Source of the DNA: Gammaproteobacteria bacterium
GTDB lineage: Bacteria > Pseudomonadota > Gammaproteobacteria > Burkholderiales > Nitrosomonadaceae
Direction of reading: 5' to 3'
NCBI GenBank assembly: GCA_015709615.1
Contig: CP054179.1
Location: 1,116,001 to 1,180,000, forward strand
Length of the DNA: 64,000 nucleotides
The notes beneath the pieces were generated by a model. The model did not search any database and was not told the origin of the DNA. It saw only the letters and a list, made by a program, of their open reading frames with translations. Shown one piece after another: positions 61,961 through 64,000 of this stretch. Both the position numbers and the translations under genes were made by a program. Position 1 is the first letter of the stretch, and each line of letters starts with the position of its first letter.

Positions 61961-63151
61961 TCACTCAATAATTTTTGCGACTACACCAGCACCTACCGTT
62001 CTTCCGCCTTCACGTATCGCAAACCTTAACCCATCTTCCATCGCAATCGGCGCAATTAAATTCACCGTCACCGATACATTATCCCCAGGCATCACCATCT
62101 CCGTACCCGCCGGCAACTCTATCGCTCCCGTAACATCCGTCGTTCTAAAGTAAAATTGCGGCCGATAGCCAGGAAAGAAAGGTGTATGTCTTCCGCCTTC
62201 ATCCTTACTCAACACATAAATCTCTGCCGTGAATTTGGTGTGAGGGGATATGCTGCCCGGTTTTGCCAGCACTTGACCTCGCTCAACCTCTTCCCGTTTT
62301 GTACCCCGTAACAATATTCCCACATTATCACCAGCCTGACCTTGATCCAGTAACTTGCGGAACATTTCAACGCCGGTACAAACCGTCTTCAGTGTGGGCT
62401 TGAGACCAACAATCTCAATTTCATCACCTACCTTGATAATACCTCTTTCCACACGCCCGGTTACTACCGTTCCGCGGCCAGAAATCGAGAACACATCCTC
62501 AACCGGCATAATGAATGCGCCGTCAATCGCGCGTTCCGGTTGCGGTATATAACTATCCAGCGCTTCCGCCAGTTTCAATATGGAAGGTTCACCGATATCG
62601 CTTTGGTCTCCTTCTAACGCTTTCAGCGCTGAGCCAACAATGATTGGCGTATCGTCACCTGGAAAATCGTACTTCGATAACAGTTCACGTATCTCCATCT
62701 CCACCAACTCAATCAACTCGGCGTCATCAACCATATCCGCTTTGTTCATGTATACGATAATGTACGGAACACCTACTTGACGCGCCAGCAATATATGCTC
62801 ACGCGTTTGCGGCATCGGTCCGTCGGCTGCGGACACAACCAGAATCGCTCCATCCATTTGCGCCGCACCGGTAATCATGTTCTTCACATAGTCCGCGTGC
62901 CCAGGACAGTCCACATGCGCATAATGGCGACTCGCTGTCTCATATTCTACATGCGCCGTATTGATGGTAATTCCACGCGCACGTTCTTCCGGTGCCGAGT
63001 CAATCTGATCGTAGCTCTTCGCTTCGCCGCCAAATTTCTTCGTCAATATCGTCGTGATCGCCGCCGTTAGCGTCGTCTTTCCGTGGTCAACGTGTCCTAT
63101 CGTACCAACATTTACGTGTGGCTTCGACCGCTCAAATTTACTCTTTGCCAT
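61961..63151 (-). CDS. tuf: Elongation factor Tu
   Basis: The 396-residue GTPase has G1 GHVDHGKTTL, G2 RGITIN, G3 DCPGHADYVKNMITGAAQMDGAILVVSAADGPMPQT, and G4 NKADMVDD. Domain 2 and 3 sequence follows (GRGTVVTGRVERG and GYRPQFYFRTTDVTG). It brings aminoacyl-tRNA to the ribosome. A second tuf copy near fusA is expected in this group, outside the window. Four tRNA genes flank this copy. Confidence 0.98.
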   Translation of the reverse strand: MAKSKFERSKPHVNVGTIGHVDHGKTTLTAAITTILTKKFGGEAKSYDQIDSAPEERARGITINTAHVEYETASRHYAHVDCPGHADYVKNMITGAAQMDGAILVVSAADGPMPQTREHILLARQVGVPYIIVYMNKADMVDDAELIELVEMEIRELLSKYDFPGDDTPIIVGSALKALEGDQSDIGEPSILKLAEALDSYIPQPERAIDGAFIMPVEDVFSISGRGTVVTGRVERGIIKVGDEIEIVGLKPTLKTVCTGVEMFRKLLDQGQAGDNVGILLRGTKREEVERGQVLAKPGSISPHTKFTAEIYVLSKDEGGRHTPFFPGYRPQFYFRTTDVTGAIELPAGTEMVMPGDNVSVTVNLIAPIAMEDGLRFAIREGGRTVGAGVVAKIIE

Positions 63152-63201
63152 GTCCTGTTTCCCCTTTGCGTGCTTTGACCATACAACTTACATACAACCT
63201 A

Positions 63202-63276
<75 letters not shown>

Positions 63277-63321
63277 AAGCATAAACAACAACCATTAACC
63301 GTTTACCTTCTAACCCTCAAT

Positions 63322-63395
63322 TGGAGCGGGTGAAGGGAATCGAACCCTCGTCGTAAGCTTGGAAGGCTTCTGCTCTACCATTGAGCTACACCCGC
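63322..63395 (-). tRNA. tRNA-Gly (TCC)
   Basis: The 74-base minus-strand gene has acceptor GCGGGTG/CACCCGC with encoded CCA. The anticodon loop CTTCCAA gives TCC. It is part of the Tyr-Gly-Thr-tuf-Trp cluster. Confidence 0.96.
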
Positions 63396-63471
63396 ACTAT
63401 TCACTGGAAGCACTACATCAACCAATCTTCGCCACAAGCTATCGCCAAGCCATTTCGCTGTGCTTCCTAAA

Positions 63472-63557
<86 letters not shown>

Positions 63558-63755
63558 GAACGAAACTGGCAATTATGAATATATTGCCCCCATAAGTCAA
63601 TCTTGATTTAACGAAAAGTTATATGCGTCAGTAATTAATTTCATCGAAAATATTTGCGAAAATCGGGTTTGCGTTAAATTGCGCACATTTGAACACTATA
63701 AAAATTTCGCAATCGATTAAAACGAAATCAACAAATAAATCGCACACCTAACTTT

Positions 63756-64000
63756 TTAAGCCAATCGCACTCGTGGATCAACTAGAGTATACGATATATC
63801 GGTCAAGACCAAACCCACGATATAAAGAATCGAACCCAAAAAGACCATCGCTCTCACTATGGCAAAATCCTGCGAATTGATTGCATCAATGGTGTAACTG
63901 CCCAACCCCGGAATGCCAAAAAACGATTCAACCAGCAGACTGCCGAGAAACAATAAAGGCACCACGACAACTGCGCCGGTCAAAATCGGAATTAATGCAT
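63756..64000 (-). CDS. ABC transporter permease, DppB/OppB type (C-terminal part)
   Basis: The frame is open from the window edge (ALIPILTGAVVVVPLLFLGSLLVESFFGIPGLGSYTIDAI) to a stop at 63756, so only the last 80 or so residues are visible. The EAA-like segment VESFFGIPGLGSYTIDAINSQDFAIVRAMVFLGS and the ending LVLTDISYTLVDPRVRLA are typical of the B-type permeases of dipeptide and oligopeptide importers. The substrate cannot be told from this part. Confidence 0.85.
   Translation of the reverse strand, partial: ALIPILTGAVVVVPLLFLGSLLVESFFGIPGLGSYTIDAINSQDFAIVRAMVFLGSILYIVGLVLTDISYTLVDPRVRLA

Overview
The window reads as chromosome of a betaproteobacterial ammonia oxidiser, most likely Nitrosomonas. 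It carries a complete hydroxylamine-oxidation cluster (haoA, haoB, cycA for cytochrome c554, cycX for cytochrome cM552) and a norCBQD nitric oxide reductase operon. It also has the betaproteobacterial tuf / tRNA / secE / nusG / rplKAJL / rpoBC block. The assignment rests on gene content and order; no database search was possible.

Layout. 1-4.4 kb: a truncated PAS sensor gene, divergent from a PAS-containing methyl-accepting chemotaxis protein, then a YheT-type hydrolase. 4.5-9.4 kb: trhP (yegQ), divergent from dnaE. 9.6-13.9 kb: an AT-rich accessory stretch with a LuxR-type regulator, a secreted fibronectin-III protein, a lipoprotein and a lipoprotein lipase. 14.2-23.4 kb: a multiheme-like cis-trans fatty-acid isomerase gene (cti, one c-type heme site), then the TCA-cycle run sdhB-sdhE-gltA-sucA-sucB, all on the minus strand. 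23.7-31.5 kb: a polymorphic-toxin locus. 31.5-36.9 kb: a DUF2971 gene, a 1-Cys peroxiredoxin, a GIY-YIG-like gene broken by an IS481-family insertion, and hom-thrC. 37.2-42.1 kb: norCBQD. 42.1-45.0 kb: alaC and an RhlE-type helicase gene. 45.1-49.5 kb: the hao cluster. 49.8-63.6 kb: transcription and translation genes with four tRNAs. The last 245 bases hold the C-terminus of a DppB/OppB-like permease.

The most unusual region is the toxin locus. A 1466-residue Rhs/YD-repeat protein with its own apparent signal peptide ends in a domain bearing the full SxHxxGxAxD and HxH motifs of M15 zinc D-Ala peptidases. Its stop codon overlaps the start of a small gene whose product also begins with a signal peptide, a likely periplasmic immunity protein. 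Immediately downstream is a second, displaced Rhs tip: about 450 bp of the same Rhs core, then, after a frameshift, a domain with an L,D-transpeptidase (YkuD/Tlde1-like) His/Cys motif, then a second signal-peptide-bearing candidate immunity gene. Both tips therefore look aimed at peptidoglycan, and no VgrG, PAAR or type VI secretion gene is visible.

Two kinds of mobile DNA have shaped the window. Three copies of a 120-142 bp MITE-like element with GGGAAG...CTGAAAA inverted ends and TTA-type target duplications lie at 4378, 22318 and 36985; two of them supply or abut the stop codons of neighbouring genes. An 871-bp IS481-family element with a 7-bp target duplication splits a reading frame that becomes continuous again when the element is removed in silico. 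In energy metabolism, HAO oxidises hydroxylamine, c554 and cM552 pass electrons towards quinone, and NorCB with its NorQD activators handles the NO by-product.
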